From contig DIAS01000193.1 in NCBI GenBank assembly GCA_002415855.1, positions 1-64,000 of the forward strand: a DNA stretch of 64,000 nucleotides, in the 5' to 3' direction. A program made the position numbers and the translations under genes. The notes below the pieces were generated by a model, which searched no databases, had not been told where the DNA came from, and saw only the letters and a list, made by a program, of their open reading frames with translations. This document shows positions 27,423-35,955 of the stretch, in pieces. The DNA is from Bacteroidales bacterium UBA5072 (GTDB taxonomy: Bacteria > Bacteroidota > Bacteroidia > Bacteroidales > UBA10428). The stretch's first letter is position 1. The number at the start of each line of letters is the position of its first letter.

Positions 27423-27447
27423 GTTGGTTATTTAATTAAGAAGGCAA

Positions 27448-27478
27448 CAAATATAAGGTCAAAATAAACAAATGCAAA
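27448..27478 (-). promoter_or_regulatory. Consensus Bacteroidota promoter of the carboxyltransferase operon
   Basis: On the minus strand TTTG (27475-27478) is followed by exactly 19 bases and then TATATTTG (27448-27455), matching the Bacteroidota housekeeping sigma consensus TTTG-N19-TAnnTTTG without a mismatch. The start codon is 26 bases downstream. Confidence 0.8.
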
Positions 27479-27512
27479 GAATCATGGACATAACATGAGG
27501 AAAATAACGGAT

Positions 27513-28607
27513 CTATTTGGGGGCCAGTCGATAGATGAAGACAGAGATAATGGCAAAGAGCAGGTTGGGAATCCAAACTGCAATAAAGGGACTAAAGGCA
27601 CCGCTAATGGCGAACTGCGAAGAGAACTGCATGAATACGATATAGGAAAAGCTGATCAGCAGGCCGATCCCCAATTGCATCCCTATGCCTCCCTTAACCT
27701 TTTTCGAGGACACGGATACGCCGATCAGGGTAAGGATAAACGCAGAAAACGGGAAGGAGAACCGCCTGTGCTTTTCGATCAGGTAAAGTTCGATATCAGG
27801 CCCCCCCTGTAACTTCTGCTCTTTGATGAACCTGTTCAGCTCTCCCAGGTTCATGGCTTCCACCGCATTGTCCCTCCGTCTGAATTCTTCAGGAGTGAGT
27901 GCAATTATGGTATCGGTTGAATTGCCCTGGGTCAGGGTTTGCGTATCCTTATGAAAGTTGCGGATGTAATAGTTACGGAGATGCCATTTGGCTTTTGTGG
28001 AATCCCAGCTGATTTCATCGGCGAAAAGTTTTGATTGCAGTTCGCCATTCTTGAATTTCTCCATGGAAAAACGCCTGCCGCTGTTATTCATGGTATTGAA
28101 ATTCTCCAGGTATACATATAAACCCGGTTCAATTTGCTTATGAATGTTTCTCTGACGAACCACTTTGGGAGAGTTGTGGTAATAGAGTTCTTCGAACGCC
28201 AGTTTTCGTGCGTTGGCATGGGGAATAACGTAGTTATTCAAGGTAAAGGCAAAGACCGTCAGCGCAAAGGCAGAAACGAAATAGGGAACCAGTAGCCGGT
28301 TAAAGCTCACACCGCTGCTTAGAATGGCTATGATCTCCGTATTGTATGCCATCCGTGATGTAAAATATATTACGGTTATAAAAGTAAACAGCGGGCTGAA
28401 GAGAACTGCAAAATAGGGTATAAAATTGAGATAATAGTCAAATATGATTTTGTGGAACGGGGCATTGTTCTCAAGAAAATCATCGATTTTTTCAGACAGG
28501 TCAAAAATAACAGCAATAGCAACGATCAGGCCGATGGTAAAGAAGAATGTACCGAGGAACTTCCGGATAATATACCAGTCGAGTGTATTTAATTTCGGCC
28601 TTTTCAT
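27513..28607 (-). CDS. LptF/LptG (YjgP/YjgQ) family permease
   Basis: An inner-membrane subunit of the LPS export ABC transporter, 364 residues. Three helices lie near the N-terminus (about 12-35, 50-80, 100-125; YIIRKFLGTFFFTIGLIVAI opens the first), a periplasmic beta-jellyroll follows (about 130-265), and three helices close the protein (FPFSAFILTLIGVSVSSKKV and after). Gram-negative bacteria use LptF and LptG with LptB; Bacteroidota usually carry the two genes apart, and this alone does not tell which one it is. Its start overlaps the end of tgt by 4 bases, so they are coupled. Confidence 0.9.
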   Translation of the reverse strand: MKRPKLNTLDWYIIRKFLGTFFFTIGLIVAIAVIFDLSEKIDDFLENNAPFHKIIFDYYLNFIPYFAVLFSPLFTFITVIYFTSRMAYNTEIIAILSSGVSFNRLLVPYFVSAFALTVFAFTLNNYVIPHANARKLAFEELYYHNSPKVVRQRNIHKQIEPGLYVYLENFNTMNNSGRRFSMEKFKNGELQSKLFADEISWDSTKAKWHLRNYYIRNFHKDTQTLTQGNSTDTIIALTPEEFRRRDNAVEAMNLGELNRFIKEQKLQGGPDIELYLIEKHRRFSFPFSAFILTLIGVSVSSKKVKGGIGMQLGIGLLISFSYIVFMQFSSQFAISGAFSPFIAVWIPNLLFAIISVFIYRLAPK

Positions 28608-29734
28608 AATCTTTGCGACAGCTTTTTGACCATACTATTTTTCCAGGTTCCGAATTCCCCTTCCCTGATTTTTTTCCGGGCTTCCTCCATCAACCAAAGA
28701 TAAAAACATAAATTATGCAGGGATGCAATTTGTGCCCCAAGAATTTCCTTGGAAATTATCAGGTGGCGCAGGTATGCTTTTGAATACTGCAGGTCAACAA
28801 AACAGGTGCTTTCAGCGTCAAGAATACTGAAATCATCTTTCCATTTGTTATTGCGCATATTCATGATCCCGTTTCTTGTGAAGAGCATTCCGTTTCTGCC
28901 GTTCCTTGTGGGCATCACACAGTCGAACATATCGATTCCCAAGGCAATGGCTTCGAGCAGATTGACAGGTGTCCCCACACCCATCAGGTATCTCGGCCTG
29001 TCTGCCGGCAGAATTCCTGTTACCGCATTCACCATTTCATACATAACATCTTCCGGTTCGCCTACCGATAAACCGCCTATTGCATAGCCATCCGCCGGGT
29101 AGGAACAAATAACCTCAGCGGATGCTTTGCGCAGGTCTTCGTAAACACTGCCCTGAACGATTGGAAAAAATGATTGCTCATGGCCGTACAGTGGTTCACT
29201 CTGCCTGAAAAAACCAAAGCCCCTTTCAAGCCACTGGTGAGTAAGTTCAATCGACTTCTTGGCGCTTTTATGGTCGCATGGGAAAGGAGTACATTCATCC
29301 AGGGCCATCATGATATCCGCACCGATATTCCGCTGAACCTCAACAATCTTTTCCGGGGTAAAAAGGTGTTTTGAACCGTCGATGTGGGAACTGAAAAGCG
29401 CACCTTCGTTCGTGAGTTTCCTCATCCCGGCCAGGGAAAAAACCTGGTAACCACCACTATCAGTCAGGATAGGCCGCTGCCAGTTCATAAAATTATGCAG
29501 TCCGCCCGCCTGCCTGATAATATCTGTTCCCGGCCTCAAATACAAGTGGTAGGTATTTCCCAGGATGATTTGCGCTTTTAAATCATCGTGAAGTTCACGC
29601 TGGTGAACCGCCTTGACCGTTCCTGCCGTTCCAACAGGCATAAAAACAGGTGTTTCTATCTCACCATGCGATGTGATCATTCTGGCTGTGCGCGCTCCGG
29701 TGGTGGAATCATTATGCAGCACTTCAAATTTCAT
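28604..29734 (-). CDS. tgt: tRNA-guanine transglycosylase (queuosine)
   Basis: Swaps guanine 34 for preQ1 in tRNAs with GUN anticodons; 376 residues, the normal size. Catalytic segments are in place: ILTDSGGYQVFSLAGMRK with the first Asp (about 88-105), and the nucleophile Asp in GIDMFDCVMPTRNGRNGMLF (about 262-281). The C-terminal zinc site is altered: where E. coli-type enzymes have CxCxxC, this one reads STCFVDLQYSKAYLRHL, keeping the later His (SLHN) but only one of three Cys. I recall this loss as common in Bacteroidota. The gene leads an operon with the LptF/G-like permease. Confidence 0.96.
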   Translation of the reverse strand: MKFEVLHNDSTTGARTARMITSHGEIETPVFMPVGTAGTVKAVHQRELHDDLKAQIILGNTYHLYLRPGTDIIRQAGGLHNFMNWQRPILTDSGGYQVFSLAGMRKLTNEGALFSSHIDGSKHLFTPEKIVEVQRNIGADIMMALDECTPFPCDHKSAKKSIELTHQWLERGFGFFRQSEPLYGHEQSFFPIVQGSVYEDLRKASAEVICSYPADGYAIGGLSVGEPEDVMYEMVNAVTGILPADRPRYLMGVGTPVNLLEAIALGIDMFDCVMPTRNGRNGMLFTRNGIMNMRNNKWKDDFSILDAESTCFVDLQYSKAYLRHLIISKEILGAQIASLHNLCFYLWLMEEARKKIREGEFGTWKNSMVKKLSQRL

Positions 29735-29753
29735 GGGAACCCTTGTTTGGCGG

Positions 29754-29761
29754 CAAATATA
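29754..29761 (-). promoter_or_regulatory. -7 promoter box of tgt
   Basis: TATATTTG on the minus strand, 20 bases upstream of the tgt start codon. The -33 region is not a good match. Confidence 0.5.
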
Positions 29762-29857
29762 TAATTTATTACGGTTAATGTTATTTACTTGGCCCGCCAG
29801 AATTTGGTTTACAGCAAAAACTTTAATAAAATTGCCACAACGGAATAAATAAAATCA

Positions 29858-30997
29858 ATGACAGTCTTCTCCAGTTTTCTCGCTGAAAAACAATGGTTTA
29901 TTGTTATGCTTGTTTTTTCACTTGCCTTTGTTATTCAGCTGATCTACTACCTTGGCATTTATATCCGTTTTGCTTTTTATAAGAAAGTTCCCGGTGTCAC
30001 TGCCCGTGAACCTGTTTCCGTGGTGATCTGTGCCCGCAACGAAGCCGACAATCTCGACAATTACCTGCCGGTCATTCTGACGCAGGATTATCCGGAATAT
30101 GAAGTTATAGTTGTAAATGACTGTTCAACAGATGATACTGACCTGGTCCTTAAGAAGTATTCGGAACAGTATCCGCGGCTCAGGACCAGTCAGATCAAGG
30201 AGGATAAGAAGTTTTCACATGGGAAGAAGCTTGCTGTCACTATTGGCATAAAGGCTGCCAGATATGACAGGCTGCTTTTTACGGATGGCGATTGCAGGCC
30301 TGACAGTGATCAATGGATAAGCCGGATGTCATCGGGATTCTCAGATCAGACTGCTGTGGTCCTCGGATACGGAGGCTATTTTGCGCAGGCCGGGCTTCTC
30401 AATAAATACATCCGGTATGATACGCTGGTTATTGCATTGCAGTACTTCAGCTATGCACTTTGCAGAATTCCTTACATGGGCGTTGGCAGGAATCTTGCTT
30501 ATAAACGTACCTTGTTTTACAGCGGAAAAGGTTTTGCAAATCATTTTCACCTGGCATCAGGTGATGACGATCTTTTTGTCAATGAACATGCTACCAAGAC
30601 CAATACTGCCATTGAGTTTTCACATGAAAGCCATACCCGTACCTCACCCAAGGAATCTTTTGACAAGTGGTATTTCCAAAAGAAAAGACATTTCAGCACC
30701 AACAAGCTTTACAAACCGGTTCATAAAGTGTTGCTCACCCTGGAACCTGTCAGCAGGTTGCTTTTTTATGCCGGCCTGATCTCCCTGTTGGTCATACCTG
30801 CTTTCAGGACCCTGGCCTTGTCATTGTTTGTCTTTCGTTTGCTGGTGCAGCTCCTCGTCCTGAAAAAAACCATGATTAAATTAAATGAGAAGAATTTATT
30901 ATTAATTTCGTTATTATTTGACCTTTTCTCACTGTTCATTAATTTTGGGCTGCTTTTAACAAGCCGTCTCAGACCCTCAAACTACCAATGGAAGTAA
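29858..30997 (+). CDS. Membrane-anchored family 2 glycosyltransferase
   Basis: A 379-residue inner-membrane glycosyltransferase. One helix lies at the N-terminus (about 13-35), then a GT-A domain: VSVVICARNEADNLDNYLPV (about 50-69), the nucleotide site VIVVNDCSTDDTDLVL (about 85-100), the metal-binding DGDC (about 143-146), the acceptor acidic motif GDDDLFVNE (about 230-238) and QKKRHFSTN (about 265-273) in the place of the processive QxxRW. Two or three helices end it. It could work on a lipid or surface polysaccharide. It overlaps the start of the ECF sigma gene by 10 bases. Confidence 0.88.
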   Translation: MTVFSSFLAEKQWFIVMLVFSLAFVIQLIYYLGIYIRFAFYKKVPGVTAREPVSVVICARNEADNLDNYLPVILTQDYPEYEVIVVNDCSTDDTDLVLKKYSEQYPRLRTSQIKEDKKFSHGKKLAVTIGIKAARYDRLLFTDGDCRPDSDQWISRMSSGFSDQTAVVLGYGGYFAQAGLLNKYIRYDTLVIALQYFSYALCRIPYMGVGRNLAYKRTLFYSGKGFANHFHLASGDDDLFVNEHATKTNTAIEFSHESHTRTSPKESFDKWYFQKKRHFSTNKLYKPVHKVLLTLEPVSRLLFYAGLISLLVIPAFRTLALSLFVFRLLVQLLVLKKTMIKLNEKNLLLISLLFDLFSLFINFGLLLTSRLRPSNYQWK

Positions 30998-31587
30998 ACG
31001 CAAATTTATCCGAAAAAGCACAGCGTGATTATATGCTTGTTCAGCGCGCAACTGAAGGAGATCAGCGGGCATATGCCGAGCTCATGGGCCGATATCGTGA
31101 TGCAATCTATTATATGCTGCTGAAAATGGTGAACAATGCCAGTGATGCGGAAGACCTTACCATTGAAGCTTTCGGGAAAGCATTTAAGAATATAACACAA
31201 TACGCCCCCAATTACGCCTTTAGTACCTGGCTTTTCAAAATTGCTACCAACAACTGCATCGACTTCATCAGAAAGAAAAAAACCAGTCATGTTTCTCTCG
31301 ATCACAGCAATGAAGAGCACGAGAAAGCCACCAAGGACATTCAGGCACCCGTTCTTGATCCGGAGGAAACACTGATTAATGAACAGAAAATTAAGCTGAT
31401 GCGGTCTCTTGTTTCAAAGTTGAAACCCCGCTACAGAAAGCTCATTGAACTGCGGTATTTCAACGAGCTATCGTATGAGGAGATCGCAGAAGAATTGGAA
31501 CTGCCTATTGGTACGGTAAAAGCGCAGCTTTTCAGGGCCCGTGAACTTCTTTACAATATTCTTAAGAATACCAACGGTAAGATGTAA
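30988..31587 (+). CDS. ECF-type RNA polymerase sigma-70 factor
   Basis: A 199-residue sigma factor. Region 2 spans about 10-90 (RATEGDQRAYAELMGRYRDA; NASDAEDLTIEAFGKAFKNI; YAFSTWLFKIATNNCIDFIR), and region 4 about 135-190 (LKPRYRKLIELRYFNELSYE; EIAEELELPIGTVKAQLFRA). The linker between them is long and charged. No anti-sigma gene is adjacent, which suggests a regulator elsewhere or constitutive use. The overlap with the glycosyltransferase gene implies co-transcription. Confidence 0.94.
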   Translation: MEVNANLSEKAQRDYMLVQRATEGDQRAYAELMGRYRDAIYYMLLKMVNNASDAEDLTIEAFGKAFKNITQYAPNYAFSTWLFKIATNNCIDFIRKKKTSHVSLDHSNEEHEKATKDIQAPVLDPEETLINEQKIKLMRSLVSKLKPRYRKLIELRYFNELSYEEIAEELELPIGTVKAQLFRARELLYNILKNTNGKM

Positions 31588-31615
31588 GTCCCTGCTGGTT
31601 TACCGCGGTTTTCAC

Positions 31616-32236
31616 ATGCAGACAATCACAAAATATTTCGCACACCTGACAATCCGACAAGCCCGACAATTTAATCAGCTTGGCCCGCTTTATCATTTCT
31701 GGAATGAGCGGATCAATGTCATTTCCAGAAAGGATATAATAAATCTTTATCTTCATCACGTTTTGCATTCCTTGTCCATTGCAAGGATTGTGCAGTTCGA
31801 ACCCGGTACTGCAATCATCGATGCCGGCACCGGAGGGGGATTCCCCGGAATTCCACTCGCCATACTTTTTCCTGAAGTCAGGTTTACCCTGGTTGATTCT
31901 GTTGCCAAGAAGATCCGTGTTGTGGAAACAATTACAGGGGAGATAGGACTTGACAATTGCAGCATCAGGAATGTGCGCCTTGAAGAGCTTTCAGATAAAG
32001 CAGATTTTGTGGTCTGCAGGGCAGTGGCTGAAATTCCGAAACTTTACTGCTGGGTGAAGAAAAACATTATTCCAGGTGGAAGTCATGGTCTGAAGAATGG
32101 TCTGCTGGCCCTGAAAGGAGGAGACCTGGATACAGAATTGAAATCCATGGGAAACAATGTTCAGATCTTCAACCTGAAAGATTTTTTCCAGGAAGATTTC
32201 TTTGAAACAAAGAAACTTGTTCATGTGCCCGGGTAA
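31616..32236 (+). CDS. rsmG: 16S rRNA (guanine527-N7)-methyltransferase RsmG
   Basis: Methylates G527 of 16S rRNA. The ATG at 31616 gives a normal 206-residue protein (MQTITKYFAHLTIRQARQFN); an earlier start would overlap the sigma gene. The conserved segments are LGPLYHFWNERINVISRKDI (about 22-41), HHVLHSL (about 47), the SAM site IDAGTGGGFPGIPLAILFPE (about 65-84), LVDS (about 88) and VVCRAVAEIPKL (about 133). It converges on the seven-gene operon, with only 17 bases between the two stops. Confidence 0.95.
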   Translation: MQTITKYFAHLTIRQARQFNQLGPLYHFWNERINVISRKDIINLYLHHVLHSLSIARIVQFEPGTAIIDAGTGGGFPGIPLAILFPEVRFTLVDSVAKKIRVVETITGEIGLDNCSIRNVRLEELSDKADFVVCRAVAEIPKLYCWVKKNIIPGGSHGLKNGLLALKGGDLDTELKSMGNNVQIFNLKDFFQEDFFETKKLVHVPG

Positions 32237-32253
32237 AGCCATGACCCTTGCTA

Positions 32254-32868
32254 TCAATTCTCGATAATTTTCCCCATCTTGGGTATGATGTGGATGAGAA
32301 ATTGTTGATTTCTGTACTCCTGATTGCCATTATACTCACGGATTCCTTCAATACCGCTCCCGGAAATCTGGATCTCGCAATTGTGCGGATCAAAAGTTAT
32401 ACCATTATCTTTCCAAAGTTTGTACAAAGCTAACGCCCGCTTATAACTCAGCTCATAGTTCAAGGGATAATTGTCCCTCGAGGCCATGCCTTCCACAACA
32501 ATCAGGTATTTGATGTCAAATTTCTTGTATTCCTCGTTTTTATTCAGATCACTGATCAGCTTAACCACCGAATAGCCAACATTCATCAGATACGTGCGGT
32601 AAATTGGATTAATCTCAGCACTCCCCCTGGCAAACTGGATCTGGCTATTCAGTTTGAATCGCTTATACTGCGGCTGGTATTCAAAATATTTCTCGGGCAA
32701 TTGCTGAACCGCATGCTGAAGCTCCTGAATTTTATCCAGCTGTTTCTTTGTTGCATCAGCAACCGACTTTAAATGGCCAATGGCAATTACAAAAAGCACC
32801 ATCATGACGAAAAACATGCTTGTCATGAGATCGGAGTAACTAACCCAGAAAATATTATCCTTCTTCAT
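32254..32868 (-). CDS. MotB/ZorB-like stator protein with OmpA-like domain
   Basis: A 204-residue protein, last gene of the seven-gene operon. Its single membrane helix (about 8-30, FWVSYSDLMTSMFFVMMVLF) aligns with the MotB helix, placing Asp13 at the position of the proton-carrying MotB Asp32. A coiled segment follows (about 31-60), then an OmpA-like domain (about 72-200): IQFARGSAEINPIYRTYLMN, YLIVVEGMASRDNYPLNYEL, then SYKRALALYKLW. The Arg of the NxxLSxxRA peptidoglycan motif is kept, but the canonical Asp after the GH/GM turn is replaced by Ser. With the MotA-like neighbour it should form an ion-driven stator fixed to the cell wall. ZorB of Zorya systems has the same design. Confidence 0.85.
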   Translation of the reverse strand: MKKDNIFWVSYSDLMTSMFFVMMVLFVIAIGHLKSVADATKKQLDKIQELQHAVQQLPEKYFEYQPQYKRFKLNSQIQFARGSAEINPIYRTYLMNVGYSVVKLISDLNKNEEYKKFDIKYLIVVEGMASRDNYPLNYELSYKRALALYKLWKDNGITFDPHNCEIQISGSGIEGIREYNGNQEYRNQQFLIHIIPKMGKIIEN

Positions 32869-32911
32869 TACACGGTATTAATGCCCCTACTACCTTATCA
32901 TGTGGCTGCGA

Positions 32912-34672
32912 CTATTCCTTTGTTTTATTAAACAACCTTCTCCAAAACCCGCCAAGACCGGGCGACCCGGCTCTATTATCTGAATTTCCGGATGCAGATC
33001 CTCTCCTTTCTGATTTACCCCGCTCAGGATGTAAAAGACCCGATCGGATGCTCCTCCTCTTCAGGTGGTCATCAATTGTGGAAAGCCGGGAAAGGATAGC
33101 CTTGTGATTCAAACTGCTCTGAAGTGAATGCAGGGACTGGTTCAGTTCAATTACACTTTCGATAAGCCTATCCGACTTATCAGTTGAGTTATTCTGAAAA
33201 TCAGCAAACTTTAAGGTAAATTCCTCCTTAAGTGAAGGAAGTAATTCCAGATTGTCAAGTTGTTTGAACTGAGGTATTACCTGCGCATAGGTAGCCAGAA
33301 GCGTATTTACATGCCGGTCTGTTACTTCAGTCAGCTTTGTGCCGATCTCATAAAAAATATCCTTGAGGGCCGATTCTGCGTTGTCGGCTGTACTGTTCAA
33401 CACTGAGATCCTTTTGTTGACCTCTTCATCCAGTTTTTCAATCGCCTCCCTGAAGTGAGAATCAGCAATTTCAACGGCCTTCCTGGCTGAATCGCCCGAT
33501 TCATGAATTTGATCAATATGTGCTGTAAGCGACTCTGAATGCAATCGCAAAAAGTTCAGAACATCCTGTGAGCTGTGCAATGTCGCCTTTATTTCTCCGG
33601 CAATGGATTCCAGATTCTCTGCCTTGCTGGAGAAATTGACCAGATTGTCAGAGATCTCATTCATCAGGCTGAGGAACTTTGTAAGATGCTTCAAAGCATC
33701 CATGCTCATGTCCAAACGATCGAAAAGCTCAAGATTTGCCTTGGTAACCTTTGTCATGTTCAGATTCTCGACTTTGGAAATGACATTGAGCTGTGCCTGG
33801 AGGTTCAAAGCAGTCTGATTTGCCGCAACCCTGATGTTGTCAGAGGTTCTTGTAGCCTCCCTTGCAAAAGTATCCAGGCTTGTTTTGAGTCCTGCAAGCC
33901 CTGTATCCTCGGCCCGTATCAATTCGGGCAACAACTTGGCCTGTAAATAAGAAAGCTGATCGTTCTTGTCCCTTAATATAACTCTCCTGGTTCTTTTATA
34001 AGCAAAGGAAGACAACACCGTCGTGCAGGTTAATCCCATCAGGCTGGCAAGCATGGCAATTTTAACCCCGTTGATCAAAGCATCAATTCCTTCGGTAAAA
34101 CCATTACCACTTAGATTTGGCATCGCCCACAATCCAAAAATGATACCGATCATGGTTGCGGCCAGTCCGAGGTATAGCGGGGTGGGAATTGACTGGGAGA
34201 TCTCCTCATCCTTAACATCAACCTCTCTGTCAATAATATCCTTGATGATGCTGAAATTGACAGGTGCTCCGAAATTATTGGTCAAATACAGATTTAGTGT
34301 GTCCCTGATCCTGGTAATCACCACATTGTCTCCCAAGGTCTGTAAAAGTGAAAGCTTGATTATGCCTTCACCGGCCTTTTTGTATATGGGATCATCACTC
34401 TTCCCTTCGAAGGTGATTTCAGACAAAACATCGGCGGAAGTCCCGATCTTGACCCTTTCAATATAACCACTTACCACCTCCAGTCGCTCTTCAAATATGT
34501 TTTGAAACAATCTGATGTTTTTATACAGTATAAATGAATATATCAGTTGAAAGACAATGACGGACAGAACAATGATAAATTCAAGATAAAAGAAAAATTC
34601 ATGCGATCCATAGGTATTATTGGCTGTTAGGCTGGTCAGTACCGAATCATTTGCCATTTGAGCGGTTATCAT
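32912..34672 (-). CDS. MotA/ExbB/ZorA-like channel protein with long helical tail
   Basis: A 586-residue inner-membrane protein. Helix one is at about 26-50; the MotA/TolQ/ExbB core has helices two (163-184, PTPLYLGLAATMIGIIFGLW) and three (201-224, GVKIAMLASLMGLTCTTVLS), with the family's Pro and Gly pattern. From about 230 to 540 it is almost entirely heptad-like helix (DTFAREATRTSDNIRVAANQ; LESIAGEIKATLHSSQDVLN), which would reach deep into the cytoplasm like the ZorA tail. The last 40 residues are basic and flexible. It starts within the stop of the upstream gene (4-base ATGA overlap) and lies 43 bases before the MotB-like gene. It is longer than MotA or ExbB. Confidence 0.85.
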   Translation of the reverse strand: MITAQMANDSVLTSLTANNTYGSHEFFFYLEFIIVLSVIVFQLIYSFILYKNIRLFQNIFEERLEVVSGYIERVKIGTSADVLSEITFEGKSDDPIYKKAGEGIIKLSLLQTLGDNVVITRIRDTLNLYLTNNFGAPVNFSIIKDIIDREVDVKDEEISQSIPTPLYLGLAATMIGIIFGLWAMPNLSGNGFTEGIDALINGVKIAMLASLMGLTCTTVLSSFAYKRTRRVILRDKNDQLSYLQAKLLPELIRAEDTGLAGLKTSLDTFAREATRTSDNIRVAANQTALNLQAQLNVISKVENLNMTKVTKANLELFDRLDMSMDALKHLTKFLSLMNEISDNLVNFSSKAENLESIAGEIKATLHSSQDVLNFLRLHSESLTAHIDQIHESGDSARKAVEIADSHFREAIEKLDEEVNKRISVLNSTADNAESALKDIFYEIGTKLTEVTDRHVNTLLATYAQVIPQFKQLDNLELLPSLKEEFTLKFADFQNNSTDKSDRLIESVIELNQSLHSLQSSLNHKAILSRLSTIDDHLKRRSIRSGLLHPERGKSERRGSASGNSDNRAGSPGLGGFWRRLFNKTKE

Positions 34673-35955
34673 ATTAGTCTGATTTTTACTTTATTGCCTG
34701 CGTCAATCTTCCAATTTTCACCATTCAGGATCACAACCCCCGGATTTCTCATGATAATTCTACGGGCCTGGGTCCGTTCGGTAATGTTCTCAATTTCACA
34801 AACCGGGTTGATATAATAATCAATATTATCCAGTGCCCTCAGATCGTAATCACCTGACATAAAGTGAAGTTGTCCCCTGTTTCGGTTCTTATCGATTTCA
34901 ATTTTGTAGAAACAGTCCACTTCTTTGCTTCTTTTCCCATTTGAAACTTTGAAACTTCCGTCATGCTCCGGAATTGTATAATAGATCTCATTGAGTGTAC
35001 TGAGGCTCTCCTGGTTAACTTTCCATTCTCTTACCTTACTGGGCTGATCTTCTTCCGCTGTTTCAACTTCCGCTGTTTTTAACAATGATCCCTTATCAGA
35101 GGCGTAATTTTTATCCTTAAGCTTGTCAAGTTCCGTTTTCAGCCTATCAATGTCCTTGTTTGCAGCATTTATTTCGGTCCGTTTTTCCATCTCCCATTTC
35201 CTCTGAACCGCGACAATCCCAATGTATTTGAACAGGTATTTCTTTCTCCAGTCTTTCTCCAACTCATTGTCATATTTACTCCTGTCATAAAACAGAATAC
35301 TGTATATCCTCTCCCTGGAATAAATGTAAATGGAAAAAGCCCCGATCAAAATCCCTGAAACCAGGCTGATCAGTATAGTAATGACGCCGGAAGAAGTATC
35401 CTCATCCTCTTCTTTGTTTGCCTCGTGGCGCTGGACAACTTCAGGGACCTTCACGACAGGGACCGGTTTGGGATGAAAGCTTTTGAGTGCTTCACCATAA
35501 TTGGCGAGGATCATCTGTTTCCTTTCATTCCAGTATTTGTATGTGTTGAATTCCTCATTGACCGAAAAGAACTGCTCATCCAGAGGGACCTGATTATGGT
35601 ATTTATCCTGCAAAGGCCTGAGTATCTTTGTCTCACTTGTTTTCCAATTGTTGTCAATCAGGTACTGATTCAATAATTGAAACTGAAAAATAAGGTCATC
35701 CTTGCTTCGGGAATCAATCCCCGATATGTGCGTTGCCTTATAAAGTTTATATCCTGCCAATTCTTTTTTATTCTTCAAAGAATCAAACTGGACAAAATAA
35801 TCCTGCATATAGGCATAAATCATCTCAATTATCCCTCTTTGTGCCCAATATTCGTAGGCATCTGCGGAATCTTTGAGTGTTGGTTGCCCCGACAGGATAG
35901 CTGGCACAAAGATCAAAAGCAACAATGCTTTGATGCATTTTAATCGGTTTCTCAT
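34669..35955 (-). CDS. Signal-peptide, single-helix membrane coiled-coil protein of the seven-gene operon
   Basis: A 428-residue protein I cannot assign to a named family. It has a signal peptide (about 1-23), a periplasmic helical region (24-185, rich in Tyr and Lys, ending in a Pro-rich PKPVPVVKVPEVV and an acidic stretch), one membrane helix (190-212, VITILISLVSGILIGAFSIY) and a cytoplasmic part. The latter has a short coiled coil (about 255-285, INAANKDIDRLKTELDKLKD) and a beta-rich C-terminal domain (about 315-428) ending GVVILNGENWKIDAGNKVKI. It overlaps both neighbours by 4 bases. It is well placed to join periplasmic parts to the cytosolic actin-like and tubulin-like proteins; this is inference. 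Confidence 0.75.
   Translation of the reverse strand: MRNRLKCIKALLLLIFVPAILSGQPTLKDSADAYEYWAQRGIIEMIYAYMQDYFVQFDSLKNKKELAGYKLYKATHISGIDSRSKDDLIFQFQLLNQYLIDNNWKTSETKILRPLQDKYHNQVPLDEQFFSVNEEFNTYKYWNERKQMILANYGEALKSFHPKPVPVVKVPEVVQRHEANKEEDEDTSSGVITILISLVSGILIGAFSIYIYSRERIYSILFYDRSKYDNELEKDWRKKYLFKYIGIVAVQRKWEMEKRTEINAANKDIDRLKTELDKLKDKNYASDKGSLLKTAEVETAEEDQPSKVREWKVNQESLSTLNEIYYTIPEHDGSFKVSNGKRSKEVDCFYKIEIDKNRNRGQLHFMSGDYDLRALDNIDYYINPVCEIENITERTQARRIIMRNPGVVILNGENWKIDAGNKVKIRLI

Noticed and set aside
31541..31615. Earlier start for rsmG overlapping the sigma gene
   Set aside because: The extra 25 residues do not resemble RsmG; the ATG at 31616 gives the family's normal length.
32254..34672. 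Calling the operon a Zorya anti-phage system
   Set aside because: Only the ZorA/ZorB-like pair is shared. The effectors ZorC, ZorD or ZorE are missing and the cytoskeletal-type NTPases are not part of any Zorya type I know.
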